A stretch of 64,000 nucleotides of DNA. It comes from Ooceraea biroi. Taxonomy: Eukaryota > Arthropoda > Insecta > Hymenoptera > Formicidae. The stretch's first letter is position 1, and every line of letters begins with the position of its first letter. Position numbers and translations under genes: made by a program. Positions 1 through 13,556 of this stretch are shown here, one piece after another. The stretch lies in contig NC_039508.1 of NCBI RefSeq assembly GCF_003672135.1, forward strand, positions 16,379,945-16,443,944, given 5' to 3'. The notes beneath the pieces are model-generated. The model ran no database searches and was not told the DNA's origin. It was given only the letters and a program-made list of their open reading frames with translations.

Positions 1-3000
1 AACCCCCTGTGACGTAACTCTTGTCGCGAAAGTGGTGACTCGAGAGAGCTGTCATATTTTGACGTCCGCAGCGGAGCGGGCGTCGGAGAAAAGAGAGAAA
101 GGGTACGAGAAAAGGAGACACGGAGAACGAGAGGAAAAAGATTATTTATCCGAGGGGGTTGAATCTGTAGCCGCGGAGAATCGCGATGAGAGAAACTAGC
201 GTGAAGAAAGCTCCTAATGCTTTCCTGACGAATCTACGTAATCTTCCCTACACGGCATCGCTTGTCCCGTCTGCAAGCATTTCTTTGTAATTGATTTATT
301 CAATAATTTATGTATTTTTTGACAATTCTTCAAATCATCTAGCTATGATTTAGCTATGTTAAATAAATAAGAATAAATCATTATGTGTTGTGCGATATCT
401 TTAAAATCTTGCAGAAAATAAGGAAGCAACAGCATATTGGTTTTTCGTTATGAAAATGGAAAATTAATGACGGAATACACACGCGAAGAAAGAGATAATT
501 AACACATATTAATTGGAGAAAAAGGAAGATTATGCTTGTTATCTGTAGAACTGCAAAAAAGATGACTACATACATGCAAACGATGATCATAAATTTCATA
601 AGGCAGATAGGAAATAATAGGGCGTGGATGCAAGCACACATCACGTTCTCAGAGATCAATCTCTGTACACCACTTTTGACTCAGAGATTCAATCGAGAGG
701 GGGCGAAGAGTTTGGGCACCGAATTAGGCGTGCCGTCAAAAGTCGCTCGAGCGATTGTCATGATCGCGGGCAGTGCGTGCGAACGATTATAATCGACGGA
801 CAGCCCCTGGGGTGTGTTTTGATCTCAACCACCACGTCGTCGGCTGCTGCTATCACGCACACGTGGGGTATCCGCTCAGTTAAATGGAGGAAGATGGATA
901 AAGAGAAATTTTATTAGGGGGAGTTACAGAAAAGGAAAGAGAAGCCGAGAAATCAACCCCCTTGACCCCCTCGACGTTCCAGTCTCGCAAATTGACGTCC
1001 GCAGACACGAGCCCCGCTCGTCCAATGCCAAACGAGAGTGACGAGCGTTACGAATCTACGACTCGCTTAACATTTCCATTGTGAACGCCATCCCCGGGGT
1101 TTGAGAGGCGGAAAGAACGAGAGGGGTTGCATTGGGGGAGAGGATCGCGTAGAGCGCACGAAAGCCTCGACATGCCGTCGAGGATTATAATAATCGACGA
1201 ATTAACGTTGGTAATCGGTCGGCGAACCTGACCGATCGACATCGCGTTAAGCACGGGATGCTTCATCCTTCATTGCTCTGTGAGGGATGTTCAAACGTAA
1301 TCAGAAAGAAATTTAATTCATTGTGCATTACTTTGTATCTCTAATATATTATTAATTTATATAATTAAATTAATTAACTAATTTATATTATTAAATAATA
1401 ATTATATAAATTAGATAACAGATATTAATATTGATTGAATATACATTTGCATTTATTCTATGCAACATACAACATTTTGGAGCATCATCTCTATATTTGT
1501 ACCTATATATAGTAATATATAGCATTATAGATACAAATTTATGATAATATAGTGTGAAAGTATGCCGTTTCATTCATCACGATTAAATAAACCAAGAGAC
1601 AAGCGTGATCCATTTCAATCAGTCCGTAATCTGTACGAGGGTGGCGGAAGAAAGGGGGCGCGTAACGGAGTACTCATCGGCGCCAACAGAATTTTTCTAG
1701 AGGGTGGCGAAAGCGAGCGAAAATAGAATTAAATGTCCTTTCATTCCGGCGTCTTTATAATGGAGAAACGGTTTTTACTTCTGCACAAAGAATATTATAT
1801 TATCACGATACGTCAGCGAAAAACGCATCAGCGTAAACTGACATCCTGTTACACGCACAGTCCTCGGCGTAAAAATCCTGAATCACAATCAGTTTCGATT
1901 TTGCCAGAGCAAAGACATACTGCAGTTAACTCTCTTCCCCTTTTCCGAATTTTCCCGTAGGCCGAGGGGGGTGCAAGTGCAATTCCCCGCATCCCTCTCG
2001 CTGCGCCTATGACAGTCTCGGTACAAAGATGAACGATTGGATCACGACAATGAATATTATTCGACGGGCGACGGTTAAACGCAGAAGCGGACCGGATCAA
2101 GCCCGCCTACGAGGAGGAAGAGGAGGCCCTGGACGCAAACCACCCGTAAAATCCGAAAGGGAGCTGCGGCGGTGCGGGGAAGCGCAGGGACGAGCGGGGG
2201 GCCGCACGGGTGACTCTGTGACGTGATTATGCTAACGAAGTTGTTCCATTGTAACGCTGTTTACAGCGACGCGCGCATTAAGGCTGCGGAACAATGGGGC
2301 GGCCGCGATGGAGAATCCTCGGAAATCGGGACGCGAGGACGAGAGAGTTATTTGGCTAACGAACGAGTTGGCTTCATCCCGATCATCGTCTTAAACGGGA
2401 GGAGATAAATGGGCCTTCACCTCCTTAACTGAGCGGTTAAGACTGGTCGACGACTCTCCATTTGCCACGATTATCTGAATTAAAATTCAATTATTATTAC
2501 TTATTAAAAGTTCTATTCCGTTTTATTTTATTATCCGTTTCAGGTTCTATACTTGTCCATATAATTTTGATAAAGTTAATTTTGACAAAATTTCTTAGCC
2601 GTACCTTCTTACAGTCGAACGGTGCCGCAGTTGTCCTTCTTTCATTTGAGTCTTAATTTAGATGCTGTCAAGTTGCATCTTTTATATGTTATTTCTGAAA
2701 ATTATAATTTTCTAAAAGCTGCCGTGTAGCCAAATCCATTTTGTACTTTTTTTAGAAAATGCGAAAATTCCTGGAAAATATCAATATAGCTATGTAATGA
2801 TGAAATCCAACGCGATATTTATCCCCTTCGCTGACGCATGCTGAATCGTTGCAACGAATGCGCGCGTTCCTGCACGAATTCGCGAGATAAGGGAGAGTTT
2901 TAACGGCATCAAAATTCTCGGCGGGATTCGCAGATAGAGGTCCAGGAAATCGTCGAAATTCTGCTTGGTGTGAGGGCGGACCCCTGACTTCACCGCGTCT

Positions 3001-6000
3001 GGTTATCCCCTACCGAGGCGCCACTTGACTCGTATTTAACTTTCAAATATATTTTATGCCTTTTGCATTTCAATACTCTCGTGTATTCTCCGTGGAATCC
3101 GTCGTCCCCCCTTCACGTCTCCCTCGTCGTTTTCGCTTAGATTTGCTTGCGTGCACATTTACGTGCATTATACACACACACATACATACACATGTTACAA
3201 CCAGAACATAATGTGAAGAGCATCGTCGGTATATCACTTATTGGTTTTTAATCGAATAATAATAATAATAAATACATCTAATAATGATAACGATAATAAT
3301 AAAATAAAGGATGGAGAAAATAATGTGTGTGAAGCAGTTCACAATTTGTTCACAATGAAATTAATTGATAACTTTATCCTAAGCTGCATAATATAGCTAT
3401 TTTGGAAGAAACATAGATCGTTAGAGATATAAGCGGTAAAAATTGCCGTAAATAGGTTAAATAGCTTTTCCGGCAAACGACGAGAAAAATAGACAGTCGC
3501 TGGGACAGTCGTCGCGACGACCCGACACACGGGTAATTCATACTCGAACGAACCCGGCATTTATGTGTCCACCGAAGCGCGATGACATTTCGACAGGATT
3601 ATTTGTAGGATCTGGCCGCATCATCGACATTTCCAGCGGATCCTTTGTGCTTGGATTCGCTTGCCACGACGAAGCGAGGGTACAGGAAACGTGATAATCT
3701 TATGACATCCCGATTTATACGAATCGTTATTAACTCGTTCTGATGACTATTCGTCTCTACGTTTCCCAAATTAACATTAAATTATAATGATTAATTCAGA
3801 ATGTAATCATTTTTAGAAGCAATAATCTTTTTGTAACACAGAATTGCGTCTAATTAATATTAAGAACGGTTATATCAAATTCTGAAACGAGGAATGATAT
3901 TGATGACATTTCATTAAGAGATTTACAAAGCTCAGAGAAAGATATTTCAGAAGATTTCTCAAGTAAAGAGCTATTCGGGGTTCAAAAGCAAAGTTAAAAA
4001 TGTCCTGCATCGTTGACAGGAACAAATCTAAATTTTCCTGATTTCTGTTTAGTGAGCCTTCGCTCGCTAAATAGAGTTTTAAATACGGAAATGTCACGGA
4101 TCAGATCGTGTCACACCCTCGCTTATTCGTCGACATAAGCAACGAGTGGGCGGATAGCGATATTTTTCTTCTTCGAGGACGAATGGAACGTCGACGGAGT
4201 TGGTGCGTGTGTGGCTGTCGGTAGCACTTCAAAGGGCAGCGCATTCGGATGCACCGAGCGAACCGAGACAGAGCTGCTTCAAGGATAAACCTCTTACCAG
4301 ATAATCTCTCTCTTACTTGTGCGCCACCTTCGTGTACTGGCTGTTTCATATAAATCTGTATAAGAAGAACTGAAGGCTAATTAAACTAATCCTTTTTCAA
4401 ATTAAAGAAAATAAACTTTCCTATAATATAATATTTTTATGGGTATTCAATATTTAAAAAACGTGAAAATATAAAATTTAGTTATTTTATGTATTTTTAT
4501 ATGTGCTTTAGAAAGGATATATAATATGTATTGAGTAGATAATTCCACTATATAAGAATATAAATGTACGTTGGAAAACTTTTAAAACTACGTTGAAAGG
4601 CTTTTCTTAAATTAAAAAGAAACAGAGGAAATAAATAGGAAATGTATTCTAAAATATATATTATATTTTTAAAATACATTTAAAGATCCGGAATGCTTCC
4701 TATATATGAAATGTCCTATACACACACGCATACACGCTAGATGGGGAAATACGTAGGAGCGCGTACATGCATATGTGGTAACACGAGGGGATACGGAGAT
4801 CGGGAATATATATGGCATTCTTCTAATTTGTCGGCGGTACTTTGTCGGCTAATCAATCGGCTCCCTGATTACCATGCGCCGCAGATACTAACCACCGCGA
4901 GTGGTGCGCCTCGATTGCCGCGTGTCTGAATGCAGTTGATTGCGTGTATGTATGGGGCCCTTTGTACTTCGATTCGATACTTCGTACAATGCTCAATTAC
5001 TAAGTTAAAACATTTAATGTAAAACCTTTGGTACTGCTAATCTCGCATATCTTATCGTATAAAACTACTAATTCACTAATATTTTCTGCTTTTTAAAATA
5101 AAAATAGTGTATTAAAATGGATGACTTTAATACCTAGATAAAAGTTTAAATAGTAAAATTATAATTTATATTATATTGTTTATTTTTATAATAATTTATA
5201 CCACTGTTTACACAATAAGCGCGCGCAAATGTGCATAAATCTATAATTATAAAAGTATAATGGGAATAAAAGCATAATGGTATAAAAATTCAAACAATGA
5301 GCATAAAAACATCTCGCAGTTGACAAAAATGATTTAACAGAGTTTAATGAAGTGGATCATCGTTGCTTCATAATGAAAAAGATAGCTCGCGTTGTTCGCC
5401 AAGGATCAGTCATAAAACACGTTATCGAACTGAGCTGCAAGCTAAACTTTGTTATAAACCAACCGGCTGTCTACATTGTCGAATCGAATCTAGAATCAGA
5501 TATTTTGAAGTTATATATTATTCGAATTAGAACGTACCATCAGAACTCGATATTGTGCCATAAAAAGTTACATAACATGGTTATGATCTTCTTTGGATAG
5601 CATTATGAATCAACAGTTATTATTATTTATGCAAGCAGAATATAAAGGAATCTGCGACAGGAAACATAAATCGAGATCTGACTTGATGAAAATTTTAACA
5701 CATGTTTGCGAGAAAACCTCTATTTAACGAAGTAAAGCTTTGCGATTCAATTTAAGAAGGACCTTACTGGAAGTGATTGTATATTATTCGCATCCGCTGC
5801 ATGTATCTATGAATCTATAAAAATGAATAGCACTTTTCGCACCCTTTCACACGGTCACGAGCGCGTAACACGAACTCATAGCAAATGGAACTGTCCAGCA
5901 GATTGACTGGTCCATGATACAGCGCGAGAGACATCAGCAATTGCGTCAGAATCATGATGTGTGACTATCCCTGTGAATGAGGATGTTCTTGTATGCAGGA

Positions 6001-7500
6001 AAATTCTTGAATTAATTCATACTAGTCGAGCCACTACGTCAAGTGCGAAAGTGCGTTACAGCTAATTTTCCAACGGGAATAAATGGCAATATCTGTTAAC
6101 AATGTTATCAATTTTATTGTAGTATTGTAATAAAATATGTGATGTCTAATTAATAAATTATTTCCAAATTATTTCCATGAATTAAATTTATACATACGCT
6201 AACGGGCTGCTTTCATCATCATTTAACGTAGACAGAATTTTGCTCTCATCCTTGTAATCTATTAAAATTTTATCTACATAGCAGATATTAATAGATATGT
6301 TCCTTCCAGAAATGTGTTAATAATTATGACAGTGAAAGAACTTTTTAGAAAACATATCATTTGTTTCTTTCCGAAATGCAAATGTAAAAGACATCTAGCT
6401 GTCTCAGTGAAAATCAGTAGACTTACAAACTATTAAATATTATTGCCAGTCTATAAGCGAAACATTAAGCACTCACCAAAACGCAATAATATCCCACGGA
6501 GTCCATCATAATCATTTATGACTATCTAGAATCTCTGGAATTCCTTACCTTGTTATGCATTCCACATCAACTGCACTTTAGTCTTCGTTTACTTTACATT
6601 TTACACAATTTATTCGGGACGCGATACTATTATTAAAGTTATTGAACGAATTTTTAGTTCGAAACATTCTCTTTACTTCACTTTGCAATGCGAACAAGCG
6701 AAATAATATTTCGAAAAAATGTTTATAGACTACCAATTCAGTCTATAAAGAAAACAATCAGTTTACCTGCAATGATAGTATTGTATTTAATTTATCATTA
6801 TAAATTCTACTTCGCTTTGAAACAGATACCAATATGAGGTTGACTCACCTCGCTTTACGTAAATCTATCTAGAATTAGATCTGAACGCAATTGTGTGCAA
6901 ATGCACTCGGGTTTGTTTGTTTGTTAAGAAAAACTCGTATATAATAGACACGGTGCTCGATCGAGACTTTTGCCTCTAGTTCAATTCGGATACACAATTG
7001 GCAGATATTTCCATAAGTTAACTTAGATATGTTCACAAATACAAGAATAAAATGTTAAAGATAAATGGACAAATAGACAAATAGAACTTTAGTTGATTAT
7101 CGATGCTTTTTATATGTAAAATGTGATATCGAATGTTTCATATTCTATTTTGGATCTCTCTCAGCAGACTGACTGTTTCTTGACTACTCAATAAAAATAC
7201 AATATTCTCAGAAAAAAAACAACTTTTTATTATCTGATAGACAAATTTTTTTCTTTTTTATTGTGCCTTCGTTTGATTATGAATCTCGCAGCCGTGAATT
7301 CAACAAAGAAAAAGGGAGGTAGCCGGTGAAAAGGGTAAATTTAAAAGTTCGCTGTAAAAGTGCCATTTAGGTATATAGTTCTCGGTGCTTCATGTGCGTC
7401 CCGCCAGCGTGTCGGACGTGTTAATCACCTTATTTCCCTAATACGACAAGACGACAAAGCGACAAAGAGCGACGTCTTTAAATCATTGGAGGCGGTCTCG
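1..7500. other. Noncoding upstream DNA, no gene supported
   Basis: Open frames here are all under about 100 codons, often start at non-ATG codons, lie in AT-rich low-complexity sequence and match no family I know. Short repeats include CA/TACA repeats near 3171-3193 and AAT repeats near 3254-3271. Moderately GC-rich patches occur at 1-1260 and 1900-2450, the rest is AT-rich. It could hold distal enhancers of the homeobox gene that starts at 13271, or untranslated exons, but nothing seen proves either. Confidence 0.6.
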
Positions 7501-7589
7501 TGGCTGAGACGCTAAACGGCGTATGCCTAAATCAAGTTAATCGTACGGGGTGCGACTAAACGGGTGCTATATTGAGACGCGCAAAGAAC

Positions 7590-9110
7590 TACGAGCAACA
7601 TCCTCGACGTGAAATGGGACGCGCTTGCAATTACGCGTGAAATGAACGCAGCGACGCGTGCATGCGTGCGTGCGTGCACAAACGTTGCGCATCCTTCTAC
7701 GCGTGAATACTCGCGGATGTCCAAATGCTGGGCCGCAGTTGGAGTCTTCGCTTTGCCCCGTGTCACGACGATAAATTTCGGATTTGGATTATTGGAAGTG
7801 GTTTGCCAAAATAAACGATCCTCTTCAGCGATACGCAAATCGCGTGGACGCGCGCAATAAACGCCCGTGCCACTAATTTGTGCGTGCTCGATGAGCGCCG
7901 AGCCCTGTCAACCCCCTCGTACCGCGATGGGCCCCGCGGTTAATCCATTACGAGGGGGTGCGCGGCGCTGGCGAGCCGGCTCCCCGGCTTTCGCGACGCC
8001 CACCAATTTGCTAACCATCGATTTCAACCAGCACACCCGCGCCCACCGCCGCCAATCGCAAACTCGACCCTTCTTTCTCTCTCGTGTCGCTATATTTAGA
8101 AACGCACGCGCGAAACACTCTCCGATGCTTAACAGTCGGCTTAACCGCCGCCGCCACCGTCGTCGACCTGCGCCCGCGAGTGATGGATTAGCGGCAGAGG
8201 TTCCGGTCATTCACGGAGGGCTATTTACTCGTAGAATCGCAAATTTTCCGCGGCGTCGTGCATGTAAAATTATCATAATAAAATTATTACGGAGCGTCTC
8301 TCCAAAGTATTAGCTAACTACACAAAATATTTTTTAATCAGCCTGATTGATTTTTAATATTGCAATTTTTTCATAAGTAATGTTCAAATGGACTACGCTC
8401 TCTCCTAGACTATAATAACAAATATTTATTGCAGATTAAAAATGTAAACACACCAATAAATTCCTAATTGAAAGCAGATATTCGATACATATAAAGAACC
8501 AATCTTCATCTTTACTTCTATTTAAATTTTACTTCACGTCTCTCAGTTATCTTATCTTCAAATACACTTCGAATGAAAAAGCAGCTAAAATTAACTGCAG
8601 TTAACGATTAAGATCGTACAAATCAAACATATTCATACACGTAACAGTATCGACCTCGAAATAAAATCATCGAGGAAGGGCGCGAAGGCCAACCCCAACT
8701 GCACAGAAGCCGAGCGGAAGACGCTAGGACAAATTGGCCGTCAGGCGCGATCGGTGACGGGAGAAGATCGCGACAAAAAGCTCGGGGAGCGCTTCTCAAG
8801 AGAGAGCACGCATATCGTTCTCCTCCTGCTCTCCCTCGGGCCACGTAACTAACGGCAGGCAATTAAAAGTCGGCCGGCCGCGAGCGTTTAAGCGTCGACA
8901 TTTCCGTTCACACGTGCGTAACGAGTCGAGCGGGATGCGCACCGACGCCTCCGCCGCGCAAAAAGACTCCGACGACGACGACGACGACGACGCCCGGCCG
9001 CGTCGCTCCGCTCCGCGAAGTGAGCAGCGAGGCGAGATTTAAGGCCGTCTGAGCATCCACAGTCGGGGCTCTCCTGTTCTGTGTTCTGCACGACCAGCAG
9101 CCATGCACAT
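7590..9110. other. CpG-rich noncoding patches with a GAC repeat
   Basis: Two GC- and CpG-rich blocks, about 7600-8220 and 8620-9110, stand out from AT-rich flanks. The second carries a perfect GAC triplet repeat at 8971-8992. Several overlapping frames stay open for 100-148 codons on both strands (for example 7867-8313 + and 7908-8210 -), which GC-rich sequence does by itself. The translations are arginine- and proline-rich with no domain. CpG-rich islands in an otherwise AT-rich insect genome can mark promoters or regulatory DNA, so this may be regulatory DNA or an untranslated 5' exon. Confidence 0.35.
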
Positions 9111-12100
9111 GGCGGTTCTTGCAGAGAACACGGACAGTCGCGTGTTTCTTTTTTCTTTATTCGTACGGCGTGGCATACGACAGTCGTACAAAATAGCTGG
9201 AATTCTTTGTCGCTGCTAAATATGACAGAAATTGCACGATTCAGATTCAATCAAGCTGAAAGTTCGGGAAATCACGCGACGCGATCAGAATCTGGGGACT
9301 CTCGCGCCATTAGACTGCTTTCTGAGATGTGGCATTATTTCTCTATTACAGTATATATTTTTATAGCAAGCAGAAACGATACTTCGTTCATTTGCTATCA
9401 CTAAAGAATCATCATTAAAGGGTCGGTTGTTCACGTATCTCGTAGCGCCAACCTGGCGCGTGCCTAGCATTTTCCACCACGCGACGTGGTCTACCCCAAT
9501 TTGTCTGCGACTACTTGTAGGACGAAACTTGGCTGGCCGATTGCCACTTCATGGTAGGCAGCTGGAATTTATAGTCGCTGGTTCTCCTTCGAGAATGACG
9601 TACCGGATAAGTATGTCTGCAGAGACGGTCCACCCCCTTCACCCTCTGCGGTCCAGTATCGCATTAATCTAACGCGATATAACGAAATATCGTGATAAAC
9701 GTGACTTTTCTGCGAACTCCTAAGGGAAGCTCCGCTCCGTTACGCACTTATCTGTTTACGTTGCGATCAGTTTGCAAGAAGCGCTCGTTTAGTTTTCTAT
9801 TTCAGGCGAAAACATTGTTCGCAACTTGACAGAGGAGGACTGTTCGGCTACCAGGGCGAACAGCGTTTAAACGTTTTCATCGCTGGCGCAATATCGTTCT
9901 CTACCTCTCCTCCTCGCGTCCCTTTGTGTCCCTCCTCTAATTTTACAAGGCGTTAAGTGCCACTTTGTCGAGCTTTGTGCTCGAGTTTTCAGCTTCGCCA
10001 ATACTCATTTCCGCCTTTCTGTCGCGCAAATGAGTGCAAGCGTTTTGCTATAAACTTCTTCGACGACAGCTCGTAAAGCTACATCCGCTGTACTCGCGAA
10101 TTCGTAAAAGAATATTAATAACCATATAAAATATTATTAGAAAATCACGTGGAGGAGGCACGATAATCTCTTTAAATTAGAGGATTTGTGAATAAATTAT
10201 TAAGAAATAATTAAAATTGTATATTTTCATGTATAAATTTGTATAGGAATATTAAAAAATTTTCAATGAGACAGAAGCTATTTGAATTATTCTTACGGCT
10301 TTATTAGAGAAATATATCAGCAATAAAATGCGGTAAACATAAATATAGATTGCTATTAGAACACTAGTAGAACAAGTGCTCACTAGAGAGACATATTAGT
10401 TTTAGGATCCAATTAAAGTGACGGCATGCTAACGAGTATCGAAATAGTTTCTACAGCGATGTACCGATTAGCCGGCTCAGAGCCACCTACGACGTAAACG
10501 ATGTGTAGGCGTAACCGCATCCTAAACTTCGACGTGCATATGATATGCGTGGAGTAACATGTAAGGTTCCTAACGACGGTGCATAATAATTTATAATCTT
10601 GCAAACTGAATTTTTTCTAAATTAATAGCAATTGCAATTGCGTGCTCTTCTAGTATGAAACAAGAAAGGGCTATTTAATATATAATTTTAAAATTGTGAG
10701 GAAAAATTCTAATATTATGAAAATTTCGTCAAATTAGTTCAGATCTTGCTTTATAAAAATTAAGATATTTGAAGCGTTTTGCAATGTCGAAGACAGAATA
10801 AAAGATTCACTCAACAGCCACTCTATCACGACAATCATACAACGAAGTCTCCGCACCATCGGATAATGTGTCACGAGTAGGTGCGCCACGTCAAAATCCG
10901 TCCTCGCGAACGGATCAAGCAAGATACAAGTCTTGATAAGCTCATTAAGAAACGCCCTGCGGGGGTGGCGTGAAGGATAACTTAATAGGGAACACGTTGA
11001 GGATACAAAATAGACCGCAGAAGAGAGCAAGCTCGTTAACGTCGATCGCTTCCCGGAGAGAGTGCAATTAGTCAATTACTTGTCAAGGCTTCTTCAAGTT
11101 TTAAAAGTTACTACTAATTATCCACCATAATTTTGGAAACTTGCTAGATTTTATTTTATTTTGGACATTAATATGCGCAGCAACACGTGACAAAGGACTA
11201 CGTATTATGCAATTATTACTTCGCATTTATTAAAAGTTCATCGATGCTGGAGATAAGTGATTATTATCATGTCACGTCAAGTGATTCGTCAGAATACCAT
11301 ATGAAATCAAATGCCGTAACTGGAGATTCTCTTTTCGGGAATACCGCTGCGTGAAAGCAATTCTCGGCGTTTCGTGCTGCGTAAATGGCTGTCAAGAGCT
11401 CTCTCGACATAAAGTTGATCTCGGCGATTCCGCTCTTCGAAAGAGAGAGAGAGAGAGTGCTCTCAATATGAAAAGAGAGAGCTCTGCCTATGGAACAAAG
11501 CTCTCGAGAGCTTTATCGTCCGTCATCTTTCGAGTGAGTCTTGTTTAGCCGAAACGCGTTAATTATACCATCGCGCGGCGGCATGACATTTAAAAATGAG
11601 TCTCCACGACTGTACCGAACTGTCCACCGTTACCCCGATCTCAAAGCAGCCGAATGTGCAGGCACCTCGGATCAAAGCCTGGCACCAAGATGGTGGGTCA
11701 GCAGACGATAGGCGCGGCCAGACGATGCCGTTGGTCCGTGCACAACCAATCGGGGTTGGACGAAGGTCTGTACGGCACGGCCACGCCATCCGCCACGCCG
11801 GAACGGCGCATGCCGGGGGATCACGAATTAAAATACCCTGGCTGTATGCCCTCGGCAGTCGCCCGTCGACCCGTGCGCCATACGGTCGCTATCCGGTATC
11901 ACTATAGCGCACAGTGTACGGTATCGTGGTTGACATCGTCATCGTCATTAACGTGGTGCAGGACTGACCGCGAACTTGTCAGATTAGCTCAAGTTAAAAG
12001 AAAGACGATTTGTGAGAATGGATCTGTAAAGCTCGGAAAATTTGCATCGGGTATAATAATAATAATAATGATTCTTATCCTCTCCATGGAAAATTGATGC

Positions 12101-13270
12101 AGAGATCTATATCAAGTTCTCTCCAGATAACTAAAAATATTTTACAGCAGTATTTTTCACGGTGTTTCATGATACAGTGAAGTTTAATGTGAATTTAAAC
12201 GGCTGACTACGGTCTTTCATATTTTATTGTCGTTACAAATAAATTTGCCGCAATCAACTATTTTGAGATCCGTCAGTCTTATTTAATCTGGCTGGTAATA
12301 AGTGCAAGAGCTAAAGACTACGTTTTATTCACGTTTTAATCAAAGCGCACGAAGATCAACGATAAGAAACATTCTTGCATCTGTACTTAGTCGGCAATAT
12401 CTCACACGTGATCTCGTTACCAGACATTACACTGAATTTTTGTAAATTAGGATAATAAATATGCAATAACTACAGTGATGCAAGATTAAGAAACTCAGGG
12501 AAGTTATTAACAATAAACGAAGTGTACGGTAGTTTATTTATTGTAAAAAGTTGTGATCAGTGCCAAAATACGTCGATTTACACGTCAAATGCAAGTACAT
12601 TCTAACTCTATAGTGATTTCTATTACGGAAGTAATACCATCATTGGAATACCGAAACAATTATCATTGTCACGTTGACTATCATAATTAAAAAACAATTT
12701 TTAACGTATTGTGTAATCTTTACATACTATATACCGATATCGTGTATGACAGAGGGAAGAGAGAAGAACGATTGGCGAACAAGCAGTAAGGATAATCCCG
12801 TTGCAATAATCATTATAAAGTGCCACAATCGTTACAAAGCAAGACGTGATACTACGCAGACCAAAATGAAACAGGAGACTAGAAAAATCGCTAACAATCG
12901 CCTGCCAACTGTAGCACGCCTCAACTCTGACTGACACTATCAAGTTGCTCATGCTACAGTTTCGATACTGATGATTTAAACGACAGAGCCATTCCAAGAA
13001 ACTCGCTTATAGTTTCATTCAGATTCGTCTCACTGCGGCAATTAAATCCGTGATTTGCAAGTATTGCGGGACAGCAGATTTATCAGCGGAAACAGGAGCA
13101 AAAGCAAAGCAGCACATTACTTGCACTAAGTACACCGGAAGGAGCCCCTTCGAGAAAGAACGAGTTTGGGGCGCGAGACGGGAAGATCACTTATGCTCCG
13201 CACGTAGTATCGGATCGAGATCGGTCCGCTCATATTTGGACGCCGGTCCAGAGTTGAGTCCAAGGAGTCC
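9111..13270. other. Proximal upstream region of the homeobox gene
   Basis: No coding exon can be supported. Contents are AT-rich sequence, a GA-rich and palindromic cluster near 11391-11520 (listed separately), a CpG-rich stretch at about 11570-11960 and an AAT repeat near 12053-12069. From about 13130 the sequence becomes GC-rich and runs into coding exon 1. In the frame of the first ATG there is a stop at 13205-13207, so 13208-13270 is best read as 5' UTR. I see no convincing TATA box or initiator. Confidence 0.4.
11391..11520. promoter_or_regulatory. GAGA-rich cluster with an 18-bp palindrome
   Basis: The segment has a (GA)n run at 11442-11458, further GAGAG/CTCTC blocks on both sides, and a perfect 18-bp palindrome at 11497-11514 (AAAGCTCTCGAGAGCTTT). 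In insects GAGAG is the core site of GAGA factor (Trithorax-like), found at promoters and Polycomb response elements of developmental genes. The cluster lies 1.8 kb upstream of the homeobox start codon, which would suit such a role. The role is inferred, and simple-sequence expansion would also explain the motif density. Confidence 0.3.
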
Positions 13271-13556
13271 ATGGACGCGAGCGTGGAGGAGACCGAGCTC
13301 GACGTCGGCTCGGCGAGCGACGAGTTGGAGTCGTCGGCCGCGGAGCCGAGGCTCGCGCGACGCCCGACGCCGCGACCCTTTACGATCGAGAGCCTGATCG
13401 GGGGTGTACGCGAGGACCACGATACCGGCACCGGCGGCGGAAACATCGCGAGGGATGATCGCACGAACGGCAGCGAGGAGGAAGAGCACCGGGACCGCGA
13501 GTATCAGCTCTATCAGAGGCATTACCTGGCGACCGCTGCGGCGAGTATGCCTTCAA
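13271..13556 (+). CDS. unpg: unplugged coding exon 1
   Basis: It encodes residues 1-95 plus the first base of codon 96 and ends at a strong donor (GTGAGT at 13557). The exon is acidic and Ser-rich, then carries the FTIESLIGG block at residues 37-45, the N-terminal GBX-like repressor motif. It ends in a Glu/Asp/Arg-rich stretch. The ATG has a fair context (TCCATGG). Confidence 0.88.

Noticed and set aside
7867..8313. 148-codon + frame, with 7908-8210 open on the - strand
   Set aside because: Both strands are open because of GC and CpG richness. The content is arginine- and proline-rich, with no domain and no splice or promoter context.
11654..12097. 147-codon + frame, with 11596-11907 open in another frame
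   Set aside because: It ends in a run of isoleucines from an AAT repeat and two frames are open together. The composition is noncoding.
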